Below, piece by piece: positions 48,886 to 62,480 of a stretch of DNA of 64,000 nt. The stretch is from positions 186,001-250,000 of the forward strand of contig WBMW01005873.1 of NCBI GenBank assembly GCA_013396635.1. The letters are read 5' to 3'. The stretch comes from Penelope pileata (taxonomy: Eukaryota; Chordata; Aves; Galliformes; Cracidae). The translations under genes and the position numbers were made by a program. The notes under the pieces were generated by a model. It did no database searches, was not told the origin of the DNA, and saw only the letters and a program-made list of their open reading frames with translations. Numbering within the stretch: the first letter of the stretch is position 1; each line of letters starts with the position of its first letter.

Positions 48886-51800
48886 TCATACCAGCTCCAG
48901 CCATTGTCATTCAGTCTTTCAGCCTGGGCTCTGATGTCTTCAGGACTCCTAAGATGAAGTATTATTCTGCCAAGCACATTCTCAGTACTAAAGTGCTTCC
49001 ATCAACTTTGCCTGCTGCAGATCAATCTCAGCGATGAAGATTTAAAGGCCTTCATATGTTAGGACTCTCACTGAATGATTACAGAAGACTGTCGTGTTTG
49101 TCTCAGAGGGGATTCACAAAGCGATGACAGAATTAAATATGATGAATAGAGTGCTTGCAATCAACAGACTCATCAGCTACTGCTATCAGGAAAAAGGAAT
49201 CCTCCCCATCTTAATAGGAGGATACTGGTTTCCCAGCATATTTTCTTTTCCCAACTATTTACTTCCAGTCCTGTAAGAGATACACTAGTAGTTCTGGTAG
49301 TGCCTAGGCCTGACACCAGATAAAGACATTTTCTTCATCTCCTACTAACAAGGAGCAGAGAATAGAACACAAATGACACCAAACATTCTATGTTGCAAAC
49401 TGTCACTTCAAAAAAATAAAAGCCACAGATCACACAAGGAGGTGTGTGTGGCAGGTCATTAATATCATCTCCCATGCAGCAAATTGCTCGTCATGCTTCC
49501 TTTATGCTCTTTTATGACTAAAGAGGACTGTTTGAAATGAGAAACATTTTTCACATAGCCTCATTTGTTAAGAAAGATGAATTCCTTAAGTTTCCTACTG
49601 ATCTAAAGAGTTGAATCAAAGGGAATATAATTAAAAAAACAGAAAAGACATACAAATTTATGGTCATGGGAAATTCATGGACTGACATGTAAGTAATGAA
49701 GAAAATCTTATAGATCTTTATTCAGAATAGAATGACATCATAATTGAAAATATAATCATCAAGACTTTTTTCCTATGGTAGAAAATACATGTGTAATGGA
49801 AACTGGTTGGGAGGTAGGCATTCATATTTTTGCAACTCCAAAAGGATTAAATTGTTGTGAAAACATTTGTGAGCTCCATTTCATTCAAATGAATCTGGTC
49901 TGAACTTTTGGTGTAGCTGTTACCATTTACTTCATCAATTACTTCAAATGGTACCTCAGGTACAATCTTTCAGTAACAGAAAGACAAGGATTAAAATCCT
50001 GAAGAACTGAGGGAACAAAGGAGATATTTCTGATAGACAAAACATCCTTAAGTCAGATCTGGATGAACATCTCTCCCAGAGCTGCATTACGTATACAGAC
50101 CAGTAAACACATTTCACAGAAAGACATTTATGGAAATCTAAATTGATTAAGTCAGTGAAACCAATCTGATAATATAATTAACGTGTTTTGTTTTCACCAT
50201 CTTTCTCTTCTCATCTAGAAGTCTATGGTAGAACAATTTGGCATTTCTGTCACTGAGAATCACATCTCACTCGGTGTCTTAGAACAGTTTTCATTTCCAA
50301 GCTGAGAATGCAGAGATGGCATTAGGATAACTCACGCTCAGTTTTCTCCAGCAGTTTTTCATTTCCTTTGTCCAGTTGTTTTTTTGTTTGTTTCTGTTTG
50401 CTTGTTTTCTGCAGTTCCAAAACTCCTTGTACTTATCAGCTGTTCTTTCAGGAAGAATTTAAGCTAGAGAGTCAAGTTTGGCTATTCTGCTGCTGAAAAC
50501 AGACAAGTAATGATGACACTGCAGGTACTGCATGGTATGTTAAATAGCTGAAATGAGGGCAGAGACTGGAGGCCTCAGAATATACTGAGATTAAATGTGA
50601 ACATTGCACTTACTGAAGTAAAAACAGGATAGTGTCCTGAGAATGTTCTGAGTAGCTGAAAGCATTCATGTTCTTTTAATGAAAAAGTCCAACAGTTTCA
50701 AGCTAAGAAAAAAAGAAAAAATACATCAAAAAAAGGGAAAACTGAGTCAAATAGCAGATTCTCTTCTGATGAGAACTGATTTTGTTTCATTGATTTCATT
50801 CTTGCTGTTCCAGTTTAGCACAGAGTAAAATAGGTATAAGATGATGATAGGTTGCTTACATTATAGTCCCCAGAGGATTGGTTTCTATTGATGCTATTGG
50901 AGCTGATGAGGAAGAACATGAATAATCTAATTCACAGAATTGAGATAAATGTTCCGTGGCCCTAGTTCTACCTCACTGAACTTGTATAAATAACAGTTCA
51001 CTCCTTAGATTTTTTAGGGCTATAGTTCAGAATGTTGGTGGAAACAAATATGTATCGTGTTGGTATAGGAGCTTCTCAGAGACATAACAAACAAGTATGG
51101 ATTCAAGGCTAAGTCACAAAACTCTGCCAAGAAAGTTTTAAGTTGTTAAGCCCCTTTGTTCAAGTAAAATCTCCCTTGACCTTAGCGAGCTACAGATCTA
51201 AAAGCAAAATGCATGCTTGCTTTGAGATCTCTTAAAATCATAGATTGACTTGGCTATCACTCAAGGTACTTAAGCAGCACAGAAACATGTCTCAGACTGA
51301 GCAGGGTGTGCTGGAGATTGTCAGATTGCCTCTACTTGTCTCTTCCTTAGTAATTGATTCTTTGATTCCACGACCCCTAGTTTTCCACAGAATTCACTAT
51401 TGGACAACTCAGATGAGTGTTATCCTCTGCTTTTGTGGAAAACAACCACACATAGGAATTTCAGGGGGGAAATACCTCAAAAGCTGAAATATTATAAAAC
51501 TGTAAGGTATTATAAAAGTGTATAAGTACTGCTTATACTTTATGCCAATTTCACTATATCTTAATAGATGGACATAGAATAAGGGACACAAGTGGCATTA
51601 AGTATCACTTTTCCTCAGAATGACAGCGTATGATATAGCATAAACTATTCTCATCTACTGAGAGTAGTTACTTTCTGAGGCATGAACACAGTGGCAGAAC
51701 AGCTCAACACACCCTTCACCCCAACATCCATCAAGGAGGCATGATCTCAAGTCACTAATCACCTGAGATGCATCTCCACGCTCAGTGCAATTCTTGTAAG

Positions 51801-52470
51801 AAGAGCACAGGCTAGCCCTGGGTGACCTTGGCACGGTCACACACCATAATGCTACACCATACAGGGATAACATCTTATTATAGGACTAATTAACTACACT
51901 GGAGTTAATTCCTCTCAGCAGGTACAATTAGGACAAGCATAGCACTGCACTGGTTCATCTGTACTTTTTCCAATCTCTAAATTAGCTCATCAAGCTCTGA
52001 CAAGGTTCCACTGATAGATACACTTACAAGGAAAAAACTAACGTCTGCTGGTGTGCATGTGTGTAGATATCTGTAGTTGTATAGACAACAGTCGAACTAC
52101 ATTTTTATTCAGACCTTTCCTTAACTGGCATTGCGCTATTGTAAAGAAGAACAGCTAGCATAAGATAACTTGTGACTTGTATGTGCTAATATTGACAGAA
52201 ACATATCAGCAATAAGATCCTCTAGAAGTAATAAAAAAGTAAAGGCAGCAGGGATTACATTTAGCATCATCTCAGCTCACCACAGTACAATGATCTGACT
52301 TGTTTAGGTTAGAGACAGTTACATCTCTCTGTTCAACGAAGCTGTGGACACTTCTTGATTGAGTTCTGTAAGGACAGCCAAGTGTGGTGCTTTGCAGAAG
52401 GGTGGTGGGATGAACCTACGAGGCTGTACTTTAAAAAGGAGAGCTCTACGTACTAAGCACTGTGAAGGTT

Positions 52471-52514
52471 TTACTGATCCTTTTTTTTTTACCCCCTCTT
52501 TTTCTTTTTTTTAG
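52471..52514 (+). other. 3' splice-site-like tract
   Basis: TTACTGAT (a branch-point-like word) is followed by an almost unbroken pyrimidine tract and TTTAG ending at 52514. A frame of about 22 codons then runs from TTAAAATTG to a TAG. As an isolated signal it could be a cryptic acceptor, a terminal exon boundary, or simply low-complexity T-rich DNA. Confidence 0.15.
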
Positions 52515-54022
52515 TTAAAATTGTATGAAAGTCAAGGGCAGAGCGAGACAGCTTACACTATGCTTTTCCATTTAAAGCCATAGCTTCTGAGAAGGTCACA
52601 TTTCTACATCCACTGGAGTTCTTTTAGATCACCATGGCCTGTCATCACCATTTACCACATCATTTATTCCATTTATTTTTTCCATTGTCCAAATAATAAT
52701 TCTAAGGAAATGTAAATGCAGATCATTAGATTCTCAGGGAAAAATACTTTTCCATATTCACCAACAGGACAATCAGTGTACTCTTCCTCCAGTTTACAGA
52801 ATCATATGGAGTAAAATAATTTAAAAGTCACTTTCCATTAAAATAAACACAGGAATAAATAAGGATCTAAAAATTGATCACGTGCACAAGCTAAGCCAAG
52901 ATGACTTTTCTACCTTTCTCATCTGTTTCTTTGCTCTCTGCAGGGCAAGAAAAAAAATTCTTCAGCTGATAGAAGTTTTACTTGTAATTCTGTTCTTTTG
53001 GGATTTATTCTTTGGGTCAACTTCCACATGTTGCAGGCCAGCTAAAACAGCACAGAGTCATACAAGGTGACATTTGCACCTAATGCCAAGTAGACAAATT
53101 TGACAAAATTTCATCAACAAGGACTGAGACAAAAGGGCTGAACTTAAACTGGCAGCTGAAGCAATTATCTTTATCCAGACTTACCGAGATCAGTTTTATA
53201 TTTCAGAATTAAACTCAGATTATAATACTGACCGATGTGTTTTTTGTTGTTGTTTTTCCCCACTGATTCTGTTATTTTAAAGAAGCCAGGTTTCTGATCA
53301 GGGAAGCTATCATATAAACTTGTAAGATAAAGGAATAATTGAACACTATAATGGATGCAGCCAAATCTCAGTTCCAGCTTTAACAAACGTCACAGTATCA
53401 TCAGGAAAATTCAGATATAGAAATAAAAGGCAATGAAAATTAGGATAGTTTCTATTTGGTAGGTGCTGATTTGGGACAAGAGATGTTGCACAGCAGGATA
53501 ATAGATTCTGACTCAATGAAAAGGATAATTATAGAACAGAAGAAAACAATGAGAATATCATTAAATGCAAATCTTAAAAGGAGAGGCAAAATAATTGTTT
53601 AGTTTAACTTTATTTATTCCACTTATTAGTTGTTTCATTTTATTCATTTCTGAAGCCTTAATTACAGCTTAATTCACCTTCAATATTTTTGTTGCTGAAA
53701 TTTCAGTTGCCTCACCTGAATCTAGGCTCTGCATAGTTTAAGCCACTCGGATGGGATGTTTTTTAGGCTACCTTAGCCTAAAACAGAAGGGATTCCACAA
53801 GAGTGAATTGGGTTATCCTTTAGACATAACTCTTTTAGACCGGATGTCTCATTTCTACAGGGTTAAAGTTCTGTCAGATGTATCCTATTCACAACCTTGA
53901 TTCACAAGCTCCCTATTCTCTTCAAGATGACAACCTATCCCTCAGGTGGAAGGTCTAATAATCAGGAGTGCTAACCTTCCCAGATTTGGATTAGTGTTAC
54001 CCTTAAATAAAGCTTTCGTATA

Positions 54023-54048
54023 TCAAGTGGGTTTCTCAAGTGGGTTTC
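54023..54048. repeat. 13-bp tandem duplication
   Basis: TCAAGTGGGTTTC is repeated exactly at 54023-54035 and 54036-54048. Confidence 0.9.
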
Positions 54049-57000
54049 TTGTATGGAGAGCAGCCATGTTATACCTCGCTTTTGGGGAAGGATGGTCCTT
54101 GAATATGAAGCTAGCATTTAATAAGAGTCATCATGATAAGTCACTTTATAAATGCTGGTGAGCAACCATTCATGAAACTGATAAACTACACGTACATTCC
54201 TCTGACCATTCACAGCGATTTTCCTGTTTTCTATTCACACACACTTAGAAGTGACAGCATACTCTTCCCTTCCCCATGAGTGGCAGGAGCAAAACTTTCT
54301 CAAAATCAAAACTAGATTTAATTGTGCTGGAAATGCACGAAGACTGCGTGTCCCATAGAATCTGGAGACTGGAAACCATTTGGAGCAACTGCTACATGTG
54401 CAACTGAGGAAGTCTAGATTTCTCTTTGAATGATTTACAAACAAATAGGAATGAAATTCACTAAAGAAATTAGTATGTTAAGATTTCTAGTTTCCTAAAT
54501 AAACTTGATTAAGTGTCTGGCTACTGAAGGTTCTTATGCACAATGTTGTCTGCTGCTACAGAGATTTCAGGTTTTAAACACTGATTTTCTTTGGGGAGAC
54601 TTTGAAGAGAGTTTTGGAACCGACAGCCCTATTCCGTGACCAACCTCAAGACAGTACAGGGTAATTTCTGTTCCTTTTAGTACATAGATGGCAAATAAGC
54701 ATAGGACAATCTCCAACTTCCACTTACCCAAACTGATGCGATCAGAAAAACAGTGAAGAAAAGCATTAGCCCAGCCTCCACAATAGTGTGGTTGTACCAG
54801 CAGTGAATTACATTCACAGGTTATTCTTTCCTTAGTTCTTGAGCCAGCTGGATGTATGCTGCCCTAGGTGACTCTTCATCAACCTTCGCTGTGTAATGAC
54901 AACCACTCAACACAGACTTCCAAATCCTACTCTCCTAGGAAGTGTTAGGTTTGAAGTTAGGACTTCTGGATCTGTGTTAAGTTACATTGATTCTTTTTTT
55001 TGGCCAAAGGCAATAATATAAACACTTCAGATCAGGTGTTTAAGAGCACACTAACACATTTTGAATTGAAGATGAGGCTTTTGGAAAAGCTGTTAGTGCA
55101 TATTTTGAAAGTTTTATTTGCTACAAAGTAGATGAAGCACTTCACGTTGCACTAGAAGTATTGTCTATATTTTTCCAGAAAAATCAGATGAAATGCATAC
55201 TAAGTGAAGAGATTTTTTTGTACATATTTCCTTTCTTCTGTCACCAGTAGCTATCAATATAAACAACGAACTAACAAAATACCCTGAGACTTAGAGGATT
55301 ATAAACGTACGTTGTCAAAGGTTAAAAACAAGCAGACTCTCACTTTACAGAACTGAGCCCTCCATGAAACTTCATATTTCCACTGAAGATAAATCTGTCA
55401 AACACAACAGACAGACAGCCTCTGAAAACCAGAGTCATTCACTGGAATCTGAGGTCCCAGCAGTGGCTGTGCAAATTTGTCCATGTTGATTTGCCTTTGT
55501 ACCGCCACCCAGAAGCAGAAAGCAAAAGGATAAAACAGTCTGCATGGACTCCAGAAGGTCTAAATGCCAGCAGCAGGATAAACAGAAGAGATTACTTAGT
55601 GGGAATTGTGACTGTGAAGTCCTTTTGATGGCTGCTGGGAATGAGGCAGGGAACACTTAGTCCCTAGAAGGTCCAGCCTCTTTCATGTGAGATGGGCACA
55701 AGCCATCATTTATCCCATCCAAAGGTAGTTGGAAGAAGTCTTTTAGAAGGGAAAGTTGAGTAGCTTAAATGAAATACCCGATCTTTGGCAGGCTAGAAGA
55801 AACAGGAATTAAACTCACGTGGCTGTGCATCCATCTGCAAGATGGTGAAGGTTACTGTTGATACTGATGAGATCAAATGAGGAGGAAAAGGGCATAGTAC
55901 TTCATTAAAAAGTATTTCCACAATAGATTTCTGTTTATGGAAGTCCAGTTCATTACATTTATGCTAAAAATTTGAGCTTTATGACAGCATTGACGTGACT
56001 CCCAACAATGTCAATGCAAGTGGAGAGTTTAAATGCCAATGATCTGCCCACCAGTACCCTTCAAGCACACACAAAAAATGACTGAATCATTATCTTGCCA
56101 TCAAAAGAAGTATTTCAAGGACTTTCCTTCAGGCACAAGCTACCCTTTGTGAAAAATGTTGTCAAAAGGCCAAGGCCAAATGGCACAATTTGTAAATAAA
56201 GCTGTCAATCAGTTCATGGGGTCACAAGAGAATTGATGCAAACAATTTTTTGTTTTTCTGTTCAGTTGTGGCATCAGTTGTTATCTTACAGGATCCTCAA
56301 GAATCAGGCCAGGGACACATGCCACCTGTGAACACAAGGAACCCGCTTTGTCCCACTTTGCCCTTTTTCCTTTCACAAATATAAACACTCCTGGCCCAGC
56401 ATCCTCTCTAGTTATGAAAAGTGCTTGTGGACATCATCTGCATCTGTCACTCACCTGTTGAGAAGAGAGTAAGAAGACTTCGCAAAAAGAATTACCTTCA
56501 GGGACGATTGAAGTTCCCAAAATTTTTTCTCTCTTTACTAAATACAGAGGTAGGTGGGATGAGTCCTGGCTGAAGGCTGGAGTTTTTAAGTCTTCAGACA
56601 CCTTTATATTTGTAACTCTATTTAAATTTCTTTTCAGATTTCATTTTAGTGTTCATCACAACAAGAATGAATGAGAAAGGAGAGCTGGGAACTCAAGAAC
56701 ATAAGCAAGATGTAAAGAGTGAAGAAGCAGATGCAAACTGGTTCATTATAGGGGAAAAGAGTCAATGTTTCATTCTTTCTTGAGCTGGAGTCTCCTTCCT
56801 TTACACTTTGACTAAACAGCCATTGCATTTTTCATGCTTGTAGGTGTTTGTGGAAATGCTTCTCTGTGATCAGGAACTCCCAGGAAGGTGTACAGCATCA
56901 CTGATTGTGATGATGAGCAACAGGAATCACTCAGAACTTTTGACATCTGAAAGTAATCATAACATGAGATTTCCATTTTCACAACATGGTAGGGTTGAGC

Positions 57001-60000
57001 TCCATATTTGACCTCAGTATTCCCATGATTATTTCTTCTTAGTGGCTGGCTGAGCATAACTGAAGAGCTTGAACCATCCAAAAGAAAATGAACACTAGAC
57101 CCTGGAACTGAGCTGAAATTTAGATGCTGTTACCAGACATGAATAGTTTCTCAGAATACAACATTCAATTCAAAGCAGAGTCTGCATGGGCAGCCCTAAT
57201 GTGTTCAATAGCACAGTAGTTTGTGCTGCCATTTGACCGTATTCAGGTTGAAAGCTCAGTCCTTTTGGTGAGAAGTAAATCCTCTATTTCTCACATTCCA
57301 GGACTCTTATACTTCGGGGTCTGGGATTTTTTTCCCCCAAAAAATTACATTTAGAACTGTCGAGGCTTTACAGAGATCAAAATGTAAGATAACATGGCAA
57401 CACTGACAACATCTGGATCCCTTAAACTCTCTATTTGGTGTTCTTAGAAAAATAAGACTACCAGTTGTTTTAAAACAGTACTAAGTCCTCAATTCATGCT
57501 GATTTTGGACTGATTTGACTACCCTATCTGGCACTGAAATCCAAAATTATAAGACTAAAGATGTGTCTCTTTGATTTGATAATTTTGAAGTATATGATTT
57601 TCAACTTTCTTAAAGTTAACTTAGTTACCTGAGAGAAAGGTGAATAATCCACTAGAAATCCCATTTAGAGTGTGTGCGTTCCAAGAGCAGAAGCAGAAGT
57701 GGAATTATCAAAAGTCACTATATATAATAAATGGAGATTATTGCTGCAGGCAAATGTGTATATATCTAAGAGTACACATAATCCACTTATAAATATAAAT
57801 GTTACTTTATGCTTTATGGTTAAAAAAAGAAATGTTGGTATCAATTTTGAAGCACCTTTCTTACGCTCATAAAAAATACAGCAAGTCTTCAGTAGGATTT
57901 AATAAATAATAAACAGGCAGCAGTACAGTGGATGGAGGTGATGAATAACCAAAAGGGAGAGACTAAATACAATATTTGTGTATAATTAAAACACTGAGCT
58001 ACTGCTGGTTGATTTGATCAATGGCACCTTCTTAATTATCAAGTGTCTTTACTCGTAATTTAAAACTGCGACAGAACGTCTTTTGCTCATCCAGAAGCAT
58101 GAGACAGTGGAGAGATGAAGTATTTTATTATCTTCCTTGAATAAAGATGAGTTCTAATGTAAGGCAAGCACTGCAGTGCCAAAGTGCATGAGAGGTTAAG
58201 GAAGCTACAGGTTAGGACTCACAACCAGCAGATGGCACTCCTTTTATTTAATTCCATTCCACCAAACTAGAACAAACCTCCTTTCTATCTCGTTTATTCA
58301 CTTATTTTAAAGATAGAGACCAAGTTTTGCCGAAGGTAAATAAAGTTTTGGGAATATTTAAAGATTTGTTCTCATATTGCTCTTTAAAAAGGGGAAAGAG
58401 AGGTTCAAAGTGTTTCAAAATTTCCAAAACTAAGTTTTTCATTACAAAAACAAGCCAGCAAGACTGCAAGTTTAAAACAAGCCTAAAAAAATGTACATAG
58501 TCTTATCTCAATCTAAAGTAAATGCTTCTGGTAGACAAAAATTTTGTTTTGCCAAAAATTACCTTCTAAAAATATATTTAAGTTAATGCAAATCATTTCC
58601 CTCTTTGCTAGCTTTTCATTCAATCTATTGTCAAACAGCATCATTAGAAGATCTTTTGCAAACTAGTGTCATTGCTTGACCTGCAGAAATGTCAGTTTGG
58701 ACCAGAAACTCTTCACAGTTGCTCTCCGTATCACTTTGTGCAGATGGTCCCAATCACAGGAAGGGTCACTTCCTTTGATGGAGGTGAAACCAACCTATCC
58801 CATTTTTCAGGTTCAGCCAGACTTGCCACAACAGCATCAGACCTTGCTACCACATCTGTAGAGGGATAATTGCAATTCTGATTTCCATTCTAGAACTCAA
58901 CAACTAGAGAGGAACTTCATAGTGTCATCAATAAGCAGCTCCTTTCAGGCCCAAACCTACTGACATCTTTAGAATTACTTTTAAAACTATTCACAGTTTC
59001 TATTGACTTCTTCACTAGAAGTGTGTCTTTTGTGCTTATACTCAACACGGCCTTAACACATGGTTGGTACCACTGGATCTGTGAGGGTTATGTGTAGGGT
59101 ACACACAATTACAAACAAGTATGCCTAAAGGCACAAAGAGGAGGGCCTAACGTAGTTTTAACTTTCATGACCCTGTGCTGGTTTTGTTTCCTGGAAATGA
59201 TGCAATCTGGCAGCATGGCAGATACAGGCATCACCCAAGAGCAATGAACAGAACCAACAGACAGCTCAGCTGCCAGCTAGCCACATCATTTCCTACAGCA
59301 CGCTGGCCTTTCTCTAATGCTAAGCTAAAGTATTAAATAGATCTAAATTTCCTGGTTGGGAAAAAGAAAGAAAAATAAGAAAAAAATGAAATAACATCGC
59401 CTTTGGGTCTTGACAATATGATGACACCCAATGGTAGGACAGCGTTTCTTGCAAGCAAACTGGATGAAATAACCTGTTCTACAGATAAGACATTACCTAG
59501 CCAGTAATCTCTTCTGCCTGAAGAAACTGATCAGTGTCTGTCAGGTGTAGTTCTAATAGCAAATACCATTCCACAAAAGGAGACCGTGAGACAGGATTCC
59601 TGAAACGCAGCCAAAAAGGTCCAGATTTTTATGGAGCGATCAAATTTTCTCTGCATGCCTCTGGTACAAAAGTGACCTCTAATACACCTGTATTTACGTC
59701 CCAGTTGCAAAGTTGTTGAGATACGATACTACCATATCACCTTTCTTCCTAAGCTCTAGAAGAGTATGGGTTGGATTAAGAACTGAGGATGTCCCTGAGA
59801 CTTAGCCTTGCTGGACTTGATTTTCAGTGAAAGCATTTGCAATGTTTAGAAGAAATATACCCAGCTAAAAGCTAGACTCAGAGGTACAGGAGCTCTGAGG
59901 CTTGGACATCAGAACTACTACATCTGTATGTTATACATCCAGTGCAGTAAAGCAGAAAACATCTCCACTCATTCAGTTACACCTCCTGCTCTGGAAAGGC

Positions 60001-60396
60001 AATGCAGTGTTGAGTAAAACGAACAATGCTGAAGTAGACTGTAAAAGGCCAAGACTGTGTTGAGCAATACAGAACCTAGGAAAGTAGGAAAGCAAAGCCT
60101 CCACCATTCTCACCGTAACCAAGTGCTGGAGATAATAGCGAGCACTGTGGTAAAGAGCCTAAAAATTTGTGTGGCTTGTATAGGTACATAAACCTTTTTC
60201 ATTTATTTACCTAGAGACATGTATGCTTGTGCTTCCCTTTCTTCTACTTCAAATCCACTGGAAATGGCATCTCACAAATCTTCATGAAAAAAGTGGTCTC
60301 AGTTTGAAGCAGCATGTGGAAAACATCTTCACTGCTATTGCTGCCCCTCCTTTTTTGTACAAGACTGAGGACTGCACTATCCTGGTGCCCCTCTTA

Positions 60397-60420
60397 AGGA
60401 ACTGAGTCAGGAACTGAGTC
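60397..60420. repeat. 12-bp tandem duplication
   Basis: AGGAACTGAGTC is repeated exactly at 60397-60408 and 60409-60420. Confidence 0.9.
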
Positions 60421-60619
60421 AAGTGTTTCTATCTTGCACAGTGCTGAGATAATCAAGGTACATCTGAAAGCTATTTCCTAGATGATTTGACCAGTATTAC
60501 TCTATTACTACTAAATCACCCTGGGCAAGCTAGCTTGGCTACCTTCAAACAACATTTTTAAATATAGAATGGAAACCATCACAGATATTCAGTCTTCATA
60601 TCCCATGGCTTTTGGCAGA

Positions 60620-61085
60620 TCAGTGCCAAAACCCAAACAGGGCTTTACGCTGTGAGAGCATTAGAAAAGTGTTGTCATGGCAATATTTGGGGTTATATTT
60701 TGTTGGTGTCACATGGGCTACAATTATTGATTACTGAAGGTTTTGTAAACAAGCTCACATATTGTCACTGTGGGTGGCATATTAATTAATAAGTAAACAA
60801 GGGAAAATAAATGTGTGCGAAGTATTGTTATTACAAGCAGTAGGAGCCATTTATCACCATGCCATATGAATTCAAAGTGAACAGAAGTGATAATTCGATT
60901 CCTTATTTAATACCATTCCTTTGGCAGAGGATCCATGGGAAGCATGATTGTTAATTGATTGCCTTGTACAATTAAAAATGCAGAAGTAAAGCTCTGCAAT
61001 GTTTAACGTATTTCAGTGTGTGTGTCAATGAATTAACAACAGTAATTGTTTTTGGACCAGATCAATAAATATTGAAATTCTTATG
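60620..61085. promoter_or_regulatory. Suspected conserved enhancer-like block
   Basis: This AT-rich block is free of homopolymers and repeat remnants and has unusually dense developmental transcription-factor words. There are two identical forkhead-type sites GTAAACAA (60745-60752 and 60793-60800), TTAATTAAT-type homeodomain cores (60780-60790), TTAATTGATT (60951-60960) and GTAATTG (61042-61048). The near-palindrome TCAATAAATATTGA (61062-61075) closes it. There is no open frame of note. It has the texture of vertebrate conserved non-coding enhancers. Whether it is conserved, and which gene it would serve, cannot be judged from this window. Confidence 0.3.
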
Positions 61086-62336
61086 TTTTCATAGTAAGGA
61101 GTTTGCTTTGTTCTAGAAATGTATCAATACACCAGACAAGATGCTCTCACCATTGCCATCTCTCCTGATATTTACTATGTTTACTATGGGATCTGGAACC
61201 CACAACAATTTTTACGGAGGCTATTTGCAGGAATCGTGTTATCAAAGAACCTCAAATTTTTATTAGAAAATTTGTTCTATTCCTCATAACTTTGTCTACC
61301 TGCAAAATGTCAAACTGAAACATTCAGTAAAGAGAAATAAGAAATTGTATTTTAGAATTCAAGAACAGTGAAGTCAAGTTATGATTGCAGAACAGTTACG
61401 TCAGTATGCTTTTCCTTCCCACTATCGTGATGCTACAACAGAAATGAGAAAAATCACCATGGGAATAACGTCTTTGTTTTCTCTAATAAATTGAGGCTCA
61501 GTGATTAACTAAGTGATTTATCTAACATCTTGCAGTCTGTGTAACTGGTTACAAGGCTGTCCTCCTTTTCAGATCATCATTTGCTAGTGCTGAGTAATGT
61601 AAACTCATAGAGCTTGTCAAAGTCAGGAATCCAGCACCCAAAAAAAGGTTGAGACTAGATCTACTCAAATAGTACTGCCAATAGCTGAAAACAAGCACAG
61701 GTATAATAGTTACTGTTCAATTATTTAATTTCAGACAGTTTTGTTCTTAGTGAAATAACATTTACTGATTATATTCAGAAGGAAAAAAAAATCATTCAAT
61801 AAAAGGAAACCATACGAAAACTTTAAATACTGAACTTGCATTTGCAGACATTAGAACAAGATTATCTTAATGTCTCAATGGCCCTCCATCAGCCTAGATG
61901 ATAATCGATATAGAAATCTTAATGAGTCAGCTAACATGCAATGACAAGCTGTCTACTTGATAACATTTAAAAAGGATCTATGTATTCTTCAGGCTCAGTG
62001 GGAGGATGGGATGTGTTTTATGGAGAAAAAAATGGATATAGATGCCCTGCATCTCATCTTATTTTAGTTGCCCTGTGAAGCTGTAAACAGTTTCAGGGTG
62101 CTTAACTGCAATTCATCATGGTCTTTGGAAGAAACATTAAATACATTTTTTCTTCAAAATGTGTAGGGATTAATATCAGAAAATTTGATTCCAGGAATCT
62201 TGTGAAGCTTTTCAAATCAGGAAGAAGCAATAATCATGTGACTTTTCAGAGCAATTCCCCACTGCAAGGCTTTTTCCAGTTTTAAGTAATTCTTTCCACT
62301 TGAACCAAGTTGTAAACCACAACAAAAAGAGAAGAA
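61086..62336. other. Unassigned non-coding stretch
   Basis: No gene or repeat is recognised apart from a 9-bp tandem duplication of TTTACTATG at 61171-61188. Confidence 0.55.
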
Positions 62337-62480
62337 GGACCTGGGTGGCCTGATGGATGGCAGGTTGGCCGTGGCAGTGTGCCCTGGTGGCCAAGAAGGC
62401 CAATGGTATCCTGGGGTGCATCAAAAAAAGCACAGCCAACAAATTGATGGAGTTTATCCCCTCTACTTCGCCCCGGTCAA
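62337..62480 (+). mobile_element. Internal CR1 LINE fragment
   Basis: The plus strand encodes QCALVAKKANGILGCIKKS at about 62375-62434. This is the same ORF2 segment seen as QCALAARKANGILGCIRRG in the minus-strand copy at 36-37 kb. Nucleotide similarity to CR1 appears to begin near 62337 and is lost by about 62480. Neither the upstream reverse-transcriptase core nor the element's 3' terminus is present. CR1 copies normally keep their 3' end, so this piece was probably cut out of a longer copy by later deletions or carried in by another rearrangement. It is in opposite orientation to the other CR1 copies in the window. Confidence 0.8.

Larger units (their letters stand above)
48886..60619. other. 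Unassigned non-coding stretch
   Basis: No gene or transposon family is recognised over nearly 12 kb. A strong 3'-splice-site-like pyrimidine tract lies at 52471-52514. Short tandem duplications lie at 54023-54048 and 60397-60420. Open frames are all 96 codons or shorter and unremarkable. Confidence 0.5.

Noticed and set aside
51236..51330. AATCATAGATTGACTTGG looks like a CR1 3' terminus
   Set aside because: The resemblance is limited to about 18 bases and the following sequence does not continue the CR1 pattern.
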